Of a stretch of DNA of 64,000 nt, positions 9,282 to 17,541 are shown piece by piece. Made by a program: the position numbers and the translations under genes. A model generated the notes under the pieces. The model was not told the DNA's origin. It saw only the letters and a list, made by a program, of their open reading frames with translations, and did not search any database. The stretch comes from Mycolicibacter terrae (GTDB lineage Bacteria; Actinomycetota; Actinomycetes; Mycobacteriales; Mycobacteriaceae), in the NCBI RefSeq assembly GCF_010727125.1, contig NZ_AP022564.1, positions 4,154,001 to 4,218,000 on the forward strand. The letters are read 5' to 3'. The stretch's first letter is position 1; the number at the start of each line of letters is the position of its first letter.

Positions 9282-10151
9282 GTGTCGAGCATCGCCGAGA
9301 CAAGCTCCGAACCCGACACCCCGGCGGCCGGACCGACTCCGGCACCGCTGGCCGGTGGCTTCTGCTTCGGCGAAGGCCCGCGCTGGTTCGAGGGTCTGCT
9401 GTGGTTCTCCGACATGCTCGGCGAAGCGGTCCACACGGTGGACCTGCGGGGCTCGATGACGACGGTGCCGTTGCCCGGGCACACCCCGGCCGGGCTGGGG
9501 TTCCGGCCGGACGGATCGCTGCTGATCGCGTCCGCCGAGAACCGTCAGGTGCTCCGCTACGACGGCGATACGGTCACCACGCTGGCCGACCTCAGCGGCT
9601 ACGTGTCAGCCGATCTCGGCGACATGGTGATCGATGCGACCGGCCGCAGCTACATCGGTTCGCAGGCCTACACCGGCGGCGTGATCGTGCGACTCGACCC
9701 GGACGGCGGCGTGCACGTCGTCGCTACGGACCTCGACTTTCCCAACGGGATGGTGATCACCGGCGACGGTGCCACGCTGATCGTCGCCGAATCGATGGGC
9801 CGCCGGCTCACGGCGTTCACGATCGGCGCCGACGGCGGACTGCGTGACCGCCGGATCTTCGCCGACGCGCTCGACGGACCACCCGACGGCATCGCGCTCG
9901 ACGCGGCGGGCGGAGTCTGGACATCGATGACGCTGGCCCACCAGTTCGAGCGCGTGACGCAGGGGGGCACCGTCACCCACCGCATCGACGTCGGCGACCG
10001 GGCCGCGATCGCCTGCACACTGGGCGGGCCCAACCGTCGCACCCTGTTCCTGCTGTCCAGCACCGACGCCTACCCCAAGCGGCTGATCGGGACACGCGAA
10101 TCCCGCTTGGACATGGTGACCGTGGAGACACCCGGCGCCGGGCTGCCCTGA
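9282..10151 (+). CDS. SMP-30/gluconolactonase-family lactonase
   Basis: 289 residues from GTG 9282, chosen because GGAGGAC lies just ahead; the open frame to 9186 runs through the operator. The protein shows the six-bladed propeller pattern of SMP-30 enzymes: FGEGPRW, with a metal-ligand Glu, then LDFPNG and PDGIALDAAGGVW. The family hydrolyses lactones with a divalent metal. Beside a Baeyer-Villiger-type enzyme, a lactone ring-opening role fits well, but that pairing is inference. Confidence 0.82.
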   Translation: MSSIAETSSEPDTPAAGPTPAPLAGGFCFGEGPRWFEGLLWFSDMLGEAVHTVDLRGSMTTVPLPGHTPAGLGFRPDGSLLIASAENRQVLRYDGDTVTTLADLSGYVSADLGDMVIDATGRSYIGSQAYTGGVIVRLDPDGGVHVVATDLDFPNGMVITGDGATLIVAESMGRRLTAFTIGADGGLRDRRIFADALDGPPDGIALDAAGGVWTSMTLAHQFERVTQGGTVTHRIDVGDRAAIACTLGGPNRRTLFLLSSTDAYPKRLIGTRESRLDMVTVETPGAGLP

Positions 10152-10166
10152 ACGGGAATCCGACAC

Positions 10167-10979
10167 GTGGACACAACGGACTCCTACTACGAACTGCTCG
10201 ACGCCGCCGACCCGCGGGGCGAGAAATTCTGCGCCACCGATCTGGTTCGCGGCACCTGGTCGGCTCAGATCCAGCACGCCGCACCGGTTTCGGCGCTGCT
10301 GGTGCGTGCACTGGAGCGCCACGAGGCCCGGGACGACACCCGGCTGAGCCGGGTCGCCGTCGATCTGCTGGGGCCGGTTCCCGCCGAGGGTGCGCTGTGG
10401 GTCCGGGCGCAGGTCGACCGGGCCGGCAAGCAGATCGAACTCATCAGCGCCGAGATGCTGGCACCGGGTCCCGACCAACGTCCCCGGCCGGTGGCCCGGG
10501 CGACCGGGTGGCGGTTGCAGACCCTGGACACCGGTGACGTCCGGCACGCCTCGGCTCCCCCGCTGCGGCCGGTCAGCGAGGCCCGCAGCAACAACATGCA
10601 GGCGAACTGGGACCGCAATTACGTGCACAGCCTGGACTGGCGGTGGCTGACGAAGCCGCTCGCGCCCGGCGCCGGGGAGTCCTGGATCTCACCGGTCGTG
10701 GACCTGGTGGCCGGCGAGGCGATGACCCCGTTGCAGCGGCTGTTCGCGGTGGCCGACGACGCCAACGGCGTCGGCACCAAACTCGACATCAGCACGTGGA
10801 CATTTCTCAACACCGACCTGGTGGTGCACGTGCACCGGATTCCCGACGGCGAGTGGATCGGGATCCGCGCCGAGACCAACTACGGACCGGACGGCATCGC
10901 GACGACCATCGGCACCCTCTTCGACGAGCAGGGTGCGGTGGCCGGCATTCAGCAATCGGTGCTGGTGCGACGGCGTTAG
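10167..10979 (+). CDS. Thioesterase-like acyl-CoA protein
   Basis: 270 residues from GTG 10167, 15 bp after the SMP-30 stop, so the two are probably co-transcribed. The pattern (ATDLVRGTW, QHAAPVSALLVRALER, LSRVAVDLLGPVP, and a second half with FLNTDLVVHVHR) is that of TesB-like double hotdog thioesterases in actinobacteria. The same cluster carries another such protein at 8290, suggesting that two acyl-CoA pools are handled. Confidence 0.7.
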   Translation: MDTTDSYYELLDAADPRGEKFCATDLVRGTWSAQIQHAAPVSALLVRALERHEARDDTRLSRVAVDLLGPVPAEGALWVRAQVDRAGKQIELISAEMLAPGPDQRPRPVARATGWRLQTLDTGDVRHASAPPLRPVSEARSNNMQANWDRNYVHSLDWRWLTKPLAPGAGESWISPVVDLVAGEAMTPLQRLFAVADDANGVGTKLDISTWTFLNTDLVVHVHRIPDGEWIGIRAETNYGPDGIATTIGTLFDEQGAVAGIQQSVLVRRR

Positions 10980-11145
10980 CAACCCGGCCCCGCGAAGACC
11001 GCGACGACACGCGGTGGTGGCAGCGGTGCTCGCACGTGACTTGTGGCGCTCGGATCACGATAATTGCCCCACCGCCCTATCCCTGGTGCCCCGCGACGGT
11101 GAGGAACGATGGCACGACACCGAACCCGCGTGACACTCTCGCTAT

Positions 11146-11157
11146 TTTTTGTAAAGT
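11146..11157. promoter_or_regulatory. Third copy of the probable TetR operator, ahead of the regulator gene
   Basis: TTTTTGTAAAGT, ending 7 bp before the ATG at 11165. The shared core TTTGTAAAGT is identical in all three copies. A site this close to the start would block transcription or initiation, as expected for autorepression. Confidence 0.6.
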
Positions 11158-11164
11158 CTCCGGT

Positions 11165-11701
11165 ATGACCCGCAGCACGGTGGACGGCCCCGACGGTTCG
11201 ACCCGCCAGCGGATCCTCGCGGCCACCGCCGAGGTCCTCGGCCGCAACGGGATGACCAAGCTCAGCCTGTCGGAGGTTGCTTCCCAGGCCGGCGTGTCAC
11301 GCCCCACCCTGTATCGGTGGTTCCCGTCCAAAGAGGAACTGATCTCGGCGTTCTCGCGCTACGAACGCCACGTCTTCGACAATGGCCTCAGCAGGGCCAC
11401 CGAGGGCCTGAAGGGCACCGAAAAACTGGATGCCGCATTGCGTTTCATCGTCGACTATCAGCATTCCTCCACCGGGGTGCGGATGATCGACATCGAACCC
11501 AAGCATGTGCTCAGTGACTTCTCCCGGATCATCGTCCCGATGCGCGAGGGGCTGCAGCGGATGCTGTCCGGTCCGGATGCCGCGGTGAAGGCGGCGGCGG
11601 CCATCCGGATTGCCATCTCGCACTACATCATTCGCAGTGACGACTCCGACCAGTTCCTGGCGCAGCTGCGTCAGGCGGTGGGGATCCGGCACCGGGACTG
11701 A
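11165..11701 (+). CDS. TetR-family regulator of the catabolic cluster
   Basis: 178 residues. The N-terminal helix-turn-helix is clear: RQRILAATAEVLGRNGMTKLS shortened to its first residues, then VASQAGVSRPTLYRWFPSKEEL. The C-terminal ligand domain (from about residue 65) is divergent, as usual. It ends the cluster and is preceded by the operator-like site at 11146. Most such regulators are repressors released by a pathway intermediate. Which compound is sensed cannot be told. Confidence 0.9.
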   Translation: MTRSTVDGPDGSTRQRILAATAEVLGRNGMTKLSLSEVASQAGVSRPTLYRWFPSKEELISAFSRYERHVFDNGLSRATEGLKGTEKLDAALRFIVDYQHSSTGVRMIDIEPKHVLSDFSRIIVPMREGLQRMLSGPDAAVKAAAAIRIAISHYIIRSDDSDQFLAQLRQAVGIRHRD

Positions 11702-11710
11702 CGGCCCCGA

Positions 11711-13063
11711 TCAGTCGAAGAGCACGGCGGCGTTGAGGTAACCGGTCGGATCGAACGCCGCTTTGACCGTGCGCATCGCGGCGATATCGGCCGGCCCGCG
11801 CGACATCGACAGGAAGGGCCGTTTGCGGCTGCCCACCCCGTGTTCGGAACTGACGTTGCCGCCGCACTCCGCGATGAGCTGCATCATCGCCGCGTACAGA
11901 CCGGGTTCGGCCGCCGCCGAGCAGCGCAGCACGTTCAGGTGCAGGTTGCCCTCCCCGATATGGCCGAACAGCACCGGCAGCGCCTCCGGTGCGTGCCTGC
12001 CCACCACGGTTCGCGCCGCTGCGGCGAATCCGGCGACGGCGGCCAAAGGCAGCGAGACATCGAACTTCAGCGGTGGGCCGAACGCGCCCAGCACGTCGGC
12101 CACCGCCTCACGGACCCGCCAGAGCCGCTGCCGGGTGGCGGCGTCGACGCCGACCGCCGGCTGGTCGGCGGCCGACACCTGTTGGAGCAGGCCGAAGAGT
12201 CGGTCGCTCTGATCGCTGTCCCCGGCCAGTTCCACCAGCAGCAGCCAGTCACCGGCCACCGGCGCGGCGACGCCGAGCCGCTCCTGCGTGAGCGCGGCGA
12301 CACGGGCGTCGACCAGCTCCAGCGCCGCGACGCCGTCCACGTCGCGGCAGACCCGCGCGGCATCGACCAGGGCGTCGAGCTCGGTGAAGCCGCAGACCGC
12401 GGTGACCCGGTGCGCCGGTGCCGGGCGCAGTCGCAGATCCAGGGCGGTGATGACGCCCAGGGTGCCCTCCGCGCCGACGAACAGCGCCGGCAGGTTGTAG
12501 CCGGTGTTGTCGGCGCGCACCGCGCTGCGCCGGCGCAGCAGCGAGCCGTCCGGCAGCGCCACCTCCAGGCCGAGCACCTGCTCGGCCATGTTGCCGTAGT
12601 GCACGGTGGCCAGCCCGCCGGCGTTGGTCGAGGCCATCCCGCCGACGGTTGCGGTGTCGCGGGCGGTCAGGTCGACTCCGAACACCAGGCCGGCTGCCGC
12701 AGCGGCCTGCTGCACCGCCGCGAGGGTGACGCCGGAGCCCACGTGCACCCGACGCTCTTTCGCGTCGACGTCACCGGTGGTGGTGAGCCGCTCGGTGGAC
12801 AGCAGCACGTCGTCGTGTTCGGGGACGGTGCCGGCCACCAGCGAGGTGCGGCCGCCCTGGATGGTGACGTACGCGCCGTCGTCCCGGCAGACCCGCAGCA
12901 CCGCGGCAACCTCGTCGGGCGATCCCGGCCGCACCAGCGCGCCGGCCCGCCCCCGGTAGCGGCCGGTGTAGTCGACGCTGCGTCCGGCCAGCACGTCGGG
13001 ATCGTCGGTGACGTGGGCGGGACCCACCACCTCGGCCAGGCTTCCCAGCAGGCTCGCTGACAC
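11711..13063 (-). CDS. FAD-linked oxidase (GlcD / D-2-hydroxyacid dehydrogenase type)
   Basis: 450 residues. The PCMH-type FAD domain has IQGGRTSLVAG and GGMASTNAGGLATVHYG. The C-terminal part has HIGEGNLHLN and SSEHGVGSRK, typical of GlcD and D-lactate dehydrogenases. It would oxidise a D-2-hydroxy acid to a 2-oxo acid. The start is GTG 13063. It is convergent with the TetR gene and divergent from the hydrolase at 13101. Confidence 0.88.
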   Translation of the reverse strand: MSASLLGSLAEVVGPAHVTDDPDVLAGRSVDYTGRYRGRAGALVRPGSPDEVAAVLRVCRDDGAYVTIQGGRTSLVAGTVPEHDDVLLSTERLTTTGDVDAKERRVHVGSGVTLAAVQQAAAAAGLVFGVDLTARDTATVGGMASTNAGGLATVHYGNMAEQVLGLEVALPDGSLLRRRSAVRADNTGYNLPALFVGAEGTLGVITALDLRLRPAPAHRVTAVCGFTELDALVDAARVCRDVDGVAALELVDARVAALTQERLGVAAPVAGDWLLLVELAGDSDQSDRLFGLLQQVSAADQPAVGVDAATRQRLWRVREAVADVLGAFGPPLKFDVSLPLAAVAGFAAAARTVVGRHAPEALPVLFGHIGEGNLHLNVLRCSAAAEPGLYAAMMQLIAECGGNVSSEHGVGSRKRPFLSMSRGPADIAAMRTVKAAFDPTGYLNAAVLFD

Positions 13064-13100
13064 CGCCCCGGTCTATCACATGCCGCGCTACCTTTTTGGC

Positions 13101-14000
13101 ATGGCAACCCGCGAAGACATCTCTTTCCGATCCGGCAACGCCTCGGTCAGTGCCTGGCTGTACCGGCCCGACGGTGCCGGGCCGACCGGGGCGCCGCTGC
13201 TGGTCATGGCGCACGGACTCGGTGCGGTGCGCACCATGCGCCTGGATGCCTACGCCGAGCGGTTCGCCGCGGCCGGCTACGCCTGCCTGGTCTTCGACTA
13301 CCGCAATTTCGGCGCGAGCGACGGTGCACCGCGCCAGCTGCTCGACGTGGGAATGCAGTTGGCCGATTGGGCCGCGGCGGTCGACTTCGCGCACAACCTG
13401 GCCGGGATCGACCCGGCCCGAATCGGCTTGTGGGGCACCTCGTTCGGCGGCGGACACGTCATCGCCACCGCGGCACGGCTGCCGGTGGCGGCGGTGGTGG
13501 CGCAGTGCCCGTTCACCGACGGGATCGCCTCGGCACGCACCATCCCGCCGCTGACCCTCGCTCGGGTCAGCCTGCTGGCCATGCGCGACCTGGCCGCGGC
13601 CCGGCTGGGCAACCCACCGGTGATGGTGGCCACCGCCGGCCGCCCCGGGGAGGTCGCGCTGATGACCACGCCGGACTCCTACCGGGGCTACCTGCAGCTG
13701 GTTCCGGAGGGGCAGACCGTGCGCAATGAAGTCGCCGCACGATTCGGGATGAAGGTCCTCGGCTACCGCCCGGGCCGGCTGGCGGCCAAGGTGACCTGCC
13801 CGATCCTGTTCTGCGTCTGCGACAGCGACTCGGTCGCCCCGCCCGGCCCCACGCTGCGCTACGCCGCGCGGGCGCCCCGCGGCACGGTGAAGCGCTACGC
13901 CGAGGGCCACTTCGACATCTACGTCGGCGACGCCTTCGAGCGGGTGGTCGCCGACCAGCTGGAGTTCCTGGACCGCAACCTCAAAGCGCCGGCCGCCTAG
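13101..14000 (+). CDS. Alpha/beta hydrolase
   Basis: 299 residues from ATG 13101 (ATG 13080 is a possible earlier start). The fold is marked by the oxyanion region MAHGLGAVRTM, the nucleophile elbow GTSFGG, the acid region VCDSDSV, and the catalytic His in GHFDIY. It resembles dienelactone-hydrolase-like or acyl-hydrolase proteins. The start lies 37 bp from the divergent oxidase. The last 4 bp (CTAG) overlap the convergent TetR gene. Confidence 0.85.
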   Translation: MATREDISFRSGNASVSAWLYRPDGAGPTGAPLLVMAHGLGAVRTMRLDAYAERFAAAGYACLVFDYRNFGASDGAPRQLLDVGMQLADWAAAVDFAHNLAGIDPARIGLWGTSFGGGHVIATAARLPVAAVVAQCPFTDGIASARTIPPLTLARVSLLAMRDLAAARLGNPPVMVATAGRPGEVALMTTPDSYRGYLQLVPEGQTVRNEVAARFGMKVLGYRPGRLAAKVTCPILFCVCDSDSVAPPGPTLRYAARAPRGTVKRYAEGHFDIYVGDAFERVVADQLEFLDRNLKAPAA

Positions 14001-14644
14001 ACCCCCAACGGCGATTCGACGCGGATGGTCTCGTCGCGGATCAGCCCGCGCAGCAGTGCGGTGCTGAACTCCGCGGCGATCTCCTTGGCGCTGCGTCGTC
14101 CGCTGGGCCGCAGCCAGCGGTAGGCCCCCAGCGTCATCCCGATATAGCCGAGCGCCAGCACATGCGAATCGCACGGGTAGAACTCGCCGCTGGCGATACC
14201 GCGGTCGATCAGGCCGTGCACGTGCTCGTAGACCTGGGCTTCCTTCTCCCGGACCTCGGCGACCTGCTCCTCGGTAAACCACTCGGTGATGTAGGGCTGC
14301 TCCTGGAAGTAGACCGCCGCACCTTCGGGATTGACCGCGATCTGGTCGAGCAGACGCACCGTGTACTGGTACAGCGCCTCACGTGCGGTCCACGACGGGT
14401 CGTCGTGCACGGCGGCCAGCGTCCGTTCGGCGGCCTGCTGGTAGATGTCATAGAGGATCAACGACTTGCTGGCGTAATAGTGGTAGACAGTCGCCTTGTT
14501 CAGGCCGACCACGTCGGCGACGTCGTCCATCCGGGTGCCGTGGTAGCCGCGGGCGGCGAACAGCTTGGTGGCGACCGCGAGTAACTCCTCGCGGCGGGAG
14601 GGCCCCTGGGCGGAGTTCCCCGACCCGCCCTTGTCGTTTGGCAT
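13997..14644 (-). CDS. TetR-family regulator
   Basis: 215 residues from ATG 14644; a GTG two codons earlier is also possible. The HTH reads MDDVADVVGLNKATVYHYYASKS. The C-terminal half resembles the KstR2-like subgroup (EEQVAEVREKE, YIGMTLGAYRWLRPSG), which senses acyl-CoA ligands, but that is only resemblance. An inverted repeat (CAAC-TG-GTTG) lies 42 bp upstream of the start and could be its operator. Confidence 0.85.
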   Translation of the reverse strand: MPNDKGGSGNSAQGPSRREELLAVATKLFAARGYHGTRMDDVADVVGLNKATVYHYYASKSLILYDIYQQAAERTLAAVHDDPSWTAREALYQYTVRLLDQIAVNPEGAAVYFQEQPYITEWFTEEQVAEVREKEAQVYEHVHGLIDRGIASGEFYPCDSHVLALGYIGMTLGAYRWLRPSGRRSAKEIAAEFSTALLRGLIRDETIRVESPLGV

Positions 14645-14685
14645 GTGCACTCGCTATTCGGCCGCCGGAGTCATCCGGTCTCAAT

Positions 14686-14695
14686 CAACTGGTTG
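14686..14695. promoter_or_regulatory. Candidate operator between tetR and the small gene
   Basis: CAACTGGTTG: four-base arms around TG. The core AAC-N2-GTT is the same as in KstR-type sites (TnnAACnnGTTnnA), but the first T is an A here. It could control the divergent TetR and small protein genes. The evidence is weak. Confidence 0.3.
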
Positions 14696-14774
14696 GAAGG
14701 ATTCTATGCAGTCCGCTGTTGGGGCGTTGACGAGGCGACTAAACTGGTGCAATCCAAGCTGAGGGGTTGATGAC

Positions 14775-14918
14775 ATGGGTCCTGGTTACGGTTACGATCC
14801 GAATCCGGATTACGAGCTGAGCGACGAAGCCGAGTTCTTCTTCAAGTACCTCACCTGGGGTCTGCGCGGTGTCGACGGGGGCGGCGGTTACCCCCCGCAG
14901 AACTACCCGCCGATCTAG
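14775..14918 (+). CDS. Small acidic protein of unknown function, 47 residues
   Basis: ATG 14775 follows GAGGGG at 14761. The predicted protein starts MGPGYGYDPNPDYELSDEAE, continues through an aromatic stretch FFFKYLTWGLRG, and ends in a Gly/Pro/Tyr-rich tail. It is followed 18 bp later by a strong hairpin, so it looks like a stand-alone transcript. I do not recognise it. Its GC-rich third positions and own terminator support a real gene. It is not a mycofactocin precursor, since the required C-terminal Val-Tyr is absent. Confidence 0.55.
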   Translation: MGPGYGYDPNPDYELSDEAEFFFKYLTWGLRGVDGGGGYPPQNYPPI

Positions 14919-14936
14919 TCCCCCATCAGACGTCAC

Positions 14937-14965
14937 GGCCCCCGATCCACCGCGGATCGGGGGCC
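14937..14965 (+). terminator. Hairpin terminator after the small gene
   Basis: A perfect 12-bp stem (GGCCCCCGATCC / GGATCGGGGGCC) with a 5-base loop, followed by ATTTG. It separates the small gene from ptpB. The weak T run is normal in mycobacteria. Confidence 0.65.
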
Positions 14966-14993
14966 ATTTGCTGCGGTGACTTATCGTGACCAC

Positions 14994-15809
14994 GTGACCT
15001 CCCAGCCGGAACTGCCCGGGGCGTGGAATTTTCGCGACGTTTCCCAGACCACCGGCGCGCTGCGCCCGGGCCGGCTGTTCCGGTCCAGCGAGCTGAGCCG
15101 CCTCGACGATCGCGGCCGCGAACAGCTGCTGCGGATCGGCGTCTCCGATGTCGCCGACCTGCGCTCCCCCCGGGAGGTGACGCGTCGCGGGCCGGGCCTG
15201 GTGCCCGACGGTGTCGATATCCACCTGCTGCCCTTCCCCGACCTGGCGGGCGACCAGTCGCCCGACAGTTCGTCGCCGCACGAGGACGCCTTCCGCAAGA
15301 TGATGGCCGAGAAACCCGACGCCGACTCGGCCGCCGATGTCGCCGCCCGCTACATGCTCGAGGAGTACCAGCGCTTCCCCACCCTCGGCGGATCCCGCCG
15401 GGCGGTGCAGCGGGTGGTGTCGCTTCTGGCAGCGGGCCGGCCGGTGCTGGCGCACTGTTTCGCCGGCAAGGACCGCACCGGCTTCGTCGTCGCGGTGGTG
15501 CTGCAGGCGGCCGGAGTCGACCGGGATGCGGTGGTGGCCGACTACCTGCGGAGCAATGCTGCGGTACCGGTCCTGCGGGACCGGATCATGGACATGATCC
15601 GGCAGCGGCCGGAGGACGAGATCACTCCCGAGGTGCTGACCTTCACCGAGGCGCGGCTCTCCGACGAGGTGCTCGGCGTGCGTGCCGACTATCTGGAGGC
15701 CGCCCATGCCTCGATCGAGCAGAACTTCGGCTCGTTGGACGGCTTCCTGCACGCCTGCGGTGTCCTCGATGCCGAGCGGGAGGCCCTGCGCGTCGCATTG
15801 CTCGGCTGA
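14994..15809 (+). CDS. ptpB: Protein-tyrosine phosphatase PtpB
   Basis: 271 residues from GTG 14994 (GTG 14976 is in frame and possible). The early PGAWNFRDV and RLFRSSELSRLDD, and the active-site loop HCFAGKDRT (Cys155), match M. tuberculosis PtpB (Rv0153c) closely. That enzyme is a secreted phosphatase with dual-specificity and phosphoinositide activity. No Sec signal is visible, as for the M. tuberculosis protein. In M. tuberculosis its neighbours are PE1/PE2; here the next gene is a PE-PPE-domain protein, so the order is kept. Confidence 0.93.
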   Translation: MTSQPELPGAWNFRDVSQTTGALRPGRLFRSSELSRLDDRGREQLLRIGVSDVADLRSPREVTRRGPGLVPDGVDIHLLPFPDLAGDQSPDSSSPHEDAFRKMMAEKPDADSAADVAARYMLEEYQRFPTLGGSRRAVQRVVSLLAAGRPVLAHCFAGKDRTGFVVAVVLQAAGVDRDAVVADYLRSNAAVPVLRDRIMDMIRQRPEDEITPEVLTFTEARLSDEVLGVRADYLEAAHASIEQNFGSLDGFLHACGVLDAEREALRVALLG

Positions 15810-15888
15810 GGGCCACCCGAAAATTCCCCTTGCCTTCGACCAGCCGGAAAGTTAACGTCGGTACCTAGGTTTATCTAGGGGGTTTCTC

Positions 15889-17415
15889 ATGAAACTTGAA
15901 CACCGCCCCTACCAGATGATTGGCTGCGCCCTCCTCGGTGCCGGCATCGTCGCGATCAGCCCGATAGCACCACCCGACGTTCAGGCTCGGGCCGTGCTCC
16001 TCACGGTCGGCGATACCGCCAGTGCCACCGATCCGGCGATCGGGCTGGTGATCGGCGGCAGCGGCATCCCGATCCCCGGGTCCGGGTATGTGCAGGCCGC
16101 CGACCAGCTCTTCATCGACAATCCGCTGCATCCGATCTATCCCGGCACCACCTACCCCGGTGTGCTCGCGAACGGCGTCTTCACGCCGGAGGGGCTTTAT
16201 CCACTCGACGGCATCAACGTGTTGCGCTTCAACTACCCCAACGATGCCAGCGGTTTTCCCGCCCAGAGCACCTCGGTCGGTCAGGGCCTCACGATCCTGG
16301 ACGACTGGATCAAGACCAACAATGCGGCCGGCGCCACCAGCACCGTGTTCGGCTACTCGCAGAGCGCGACCATCGCCAGCCTGGAGATGGAGAAGCTGCA
16401 GGCGGAAGGCCTCGGCGGCTCGCCCGTGCAATTCCTGCTGATCGGCGACCCCAGCGCGCCCAACGGCGGCATTCTGGAGCGCTTCAGCGGCTTCGAGACG
16501 ACCTCGGGGCAGACGCACGACCTGCCGCTGAACCTGCCGAGCCTGGGCTTCAGCTTCGACAGCTCGACCCCGTCGGATGCCTTCCAGACCACGATCTACT
16601 CGATGGAATACGACGGCTTCACCGACTTCCCCCGCTACCCGCTGAACTTCCTGGCCGACCTGAACGCCTTCCTGGGCATCCGGACGCTGCACGGCACCTA
16701 CCTGAACGGAGGCGTGGACGGCAACGGCCCGACACCCGAGCAGATCGCCGACGCGCACCTGCTGCCCGGCTCGGAGTCGCTCGGCACGCCGGGCAGCCTC
16801 ACCGACTACTACATGATCGACCAGACCGCACCGCTGGTGGCCTTGCTGCCGAAACCGCTGCAGGATCTGCTGGGTCCGGCCCTGACGTACCTGATCAACC
16901 TCGGCTACGGCGACGGCGACTTCGGCTACTCGACGGCACCGGCCAACGTGGCCACGCCGTTCGGGCTGTTCCCCGACGTCGACCCGACGACGGTGTTCAA
17001 CGATCTCGTCGACCGGGTTGAGCAGGGCTGGCAGGCGTTCCAGGCCGACCTGGCCGATCCGGCGGCGCTGATGGCGGCGTTCTCCCCCGCGGTCTCGGAC
17101 GCCGTCACGCACACGGCGGTGACGACCCTGCCGTCGTTGTCCGACATCATCGACGCGTTCACCAGCGCTACCTCGGCGATCAACGGTGCGCTGTCGGGGA
17201 CGTCAGACATCGCCAACGCGCTGTTCACCAGCGTGCCGTCCTACGACCTGAGCCTGTTCACCACCAACCTGCAAAACGGTGATCTGCTCGACGCATTCGG
17301 TCTGCCGTTCGCGGCCAACACCGCGATCTACACACTGGCGGCCGGTTTCGAGGTCCAGCTCATCACGAACACGATCTCGGAGATCAACGCCATTTTCGCC
17401 GGCCTGGGACTCTGA
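15889..17415 (+). CDS. Exported PE-PPE-domain serine hydrolase without a PE domain
   Basis: 508 residues. The N-terminus (MKLEHRPYQMIGCALLGAG, then a hydrophobic run to about residue 27 and an AQA/ARA-like cleavage region near 34) looks like a Sec signal peptide. Residues about 45-290 fit the PE-PPE (PF08237) alpha/beta-hydrolase domain: GLVIGGSGIP, LRFNYPND, and the nucleophile elbow GYSQS. The C-terminal third is Ala/Ser/Thr-rich. It occupies the place of PE1/PE2 (Rv0151c/Rv0152c), which carry this domain behind a PE domain. Here the PE export domain is absent. Confidence 0.85.
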   Translation: MKLEHRPYQMIGCALLGAGIVAISPIAPPDVQARAVLLTVGDTASATDPAIGLVIGGSGIPIPGSGYVQAADQLFIDNPLHPIYPGTTYPGVLANGVFTPEGLYPLDGINVLRFNYPNDASGFPAQSTSVGQGLTILDDWIKTNNAAGATSTVFGYSQSATIASLEMEKLQAEGLGGSPVQFLLIGDPSAPNGGILERFSGFETTSGQTHDLPLNLPSLGFSFDSSTPSDAFQTTIYSMEYDGFTDFPRYPLNFLADLNAFLGIRTLHGTYLNGGVDGNGPTPEQIADAHLLPGSESLGTPGSLTDYYMIDQTAPLVALLPKPLQDLLGPALTYLINLGYGDGDFGYSTAPANVATPFGLFPDVDPTTVFNDLVDRVEQGWQAFQADLADPAALMAAFSPAVSDAVTHTAVTTLPSLSDIIDAFTSATSAINGALSGTSDIANALFTSVPSYDLSLFTTNLQNGDLLDAFGLPFAANTAIYTLAAGFEVQLITNTISEINAIFAGLGL

Positions 17416-17442
17416 GAGCGTTCCGGGAGTTACGCCCCGCCG

Positions 17443-17500
17443 CCGAGTGTGCGGTTTGGTTAGAAAATCGGCCGATTCGGCAACCGAACCGCACACTCGG
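17443..17500. terminator. Long inverted repeat between convergent genes (bidirectional terminator or repeat element)
   Basis: The arms at 17443-17460 and 17483-17500 (CCGAGTGTGCGGTTTGGT and its inverse) differ at one position in 18. The loop carries a perfect 12-bp palindrome, AATCGGCCGATT (17466-17477). It sits between the stop at 17415 and the convergent SDR stop at 17542, so it can end both transcripts. Such long conserved arms may also mark a dispersed repeat. Confidence 0.7.
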
Positions 17501-17541
17501 TGAACAATTCGTGACGGGTGGGACGCGTGGTGCGGGACGCC

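Noticed and set aside
14775..14918. Mycofactocin precursor (mftA)
   Set aside because: The C-terminal Val-Tyr core and the adjacent mft genes are missing; the peptide ends in PPI.
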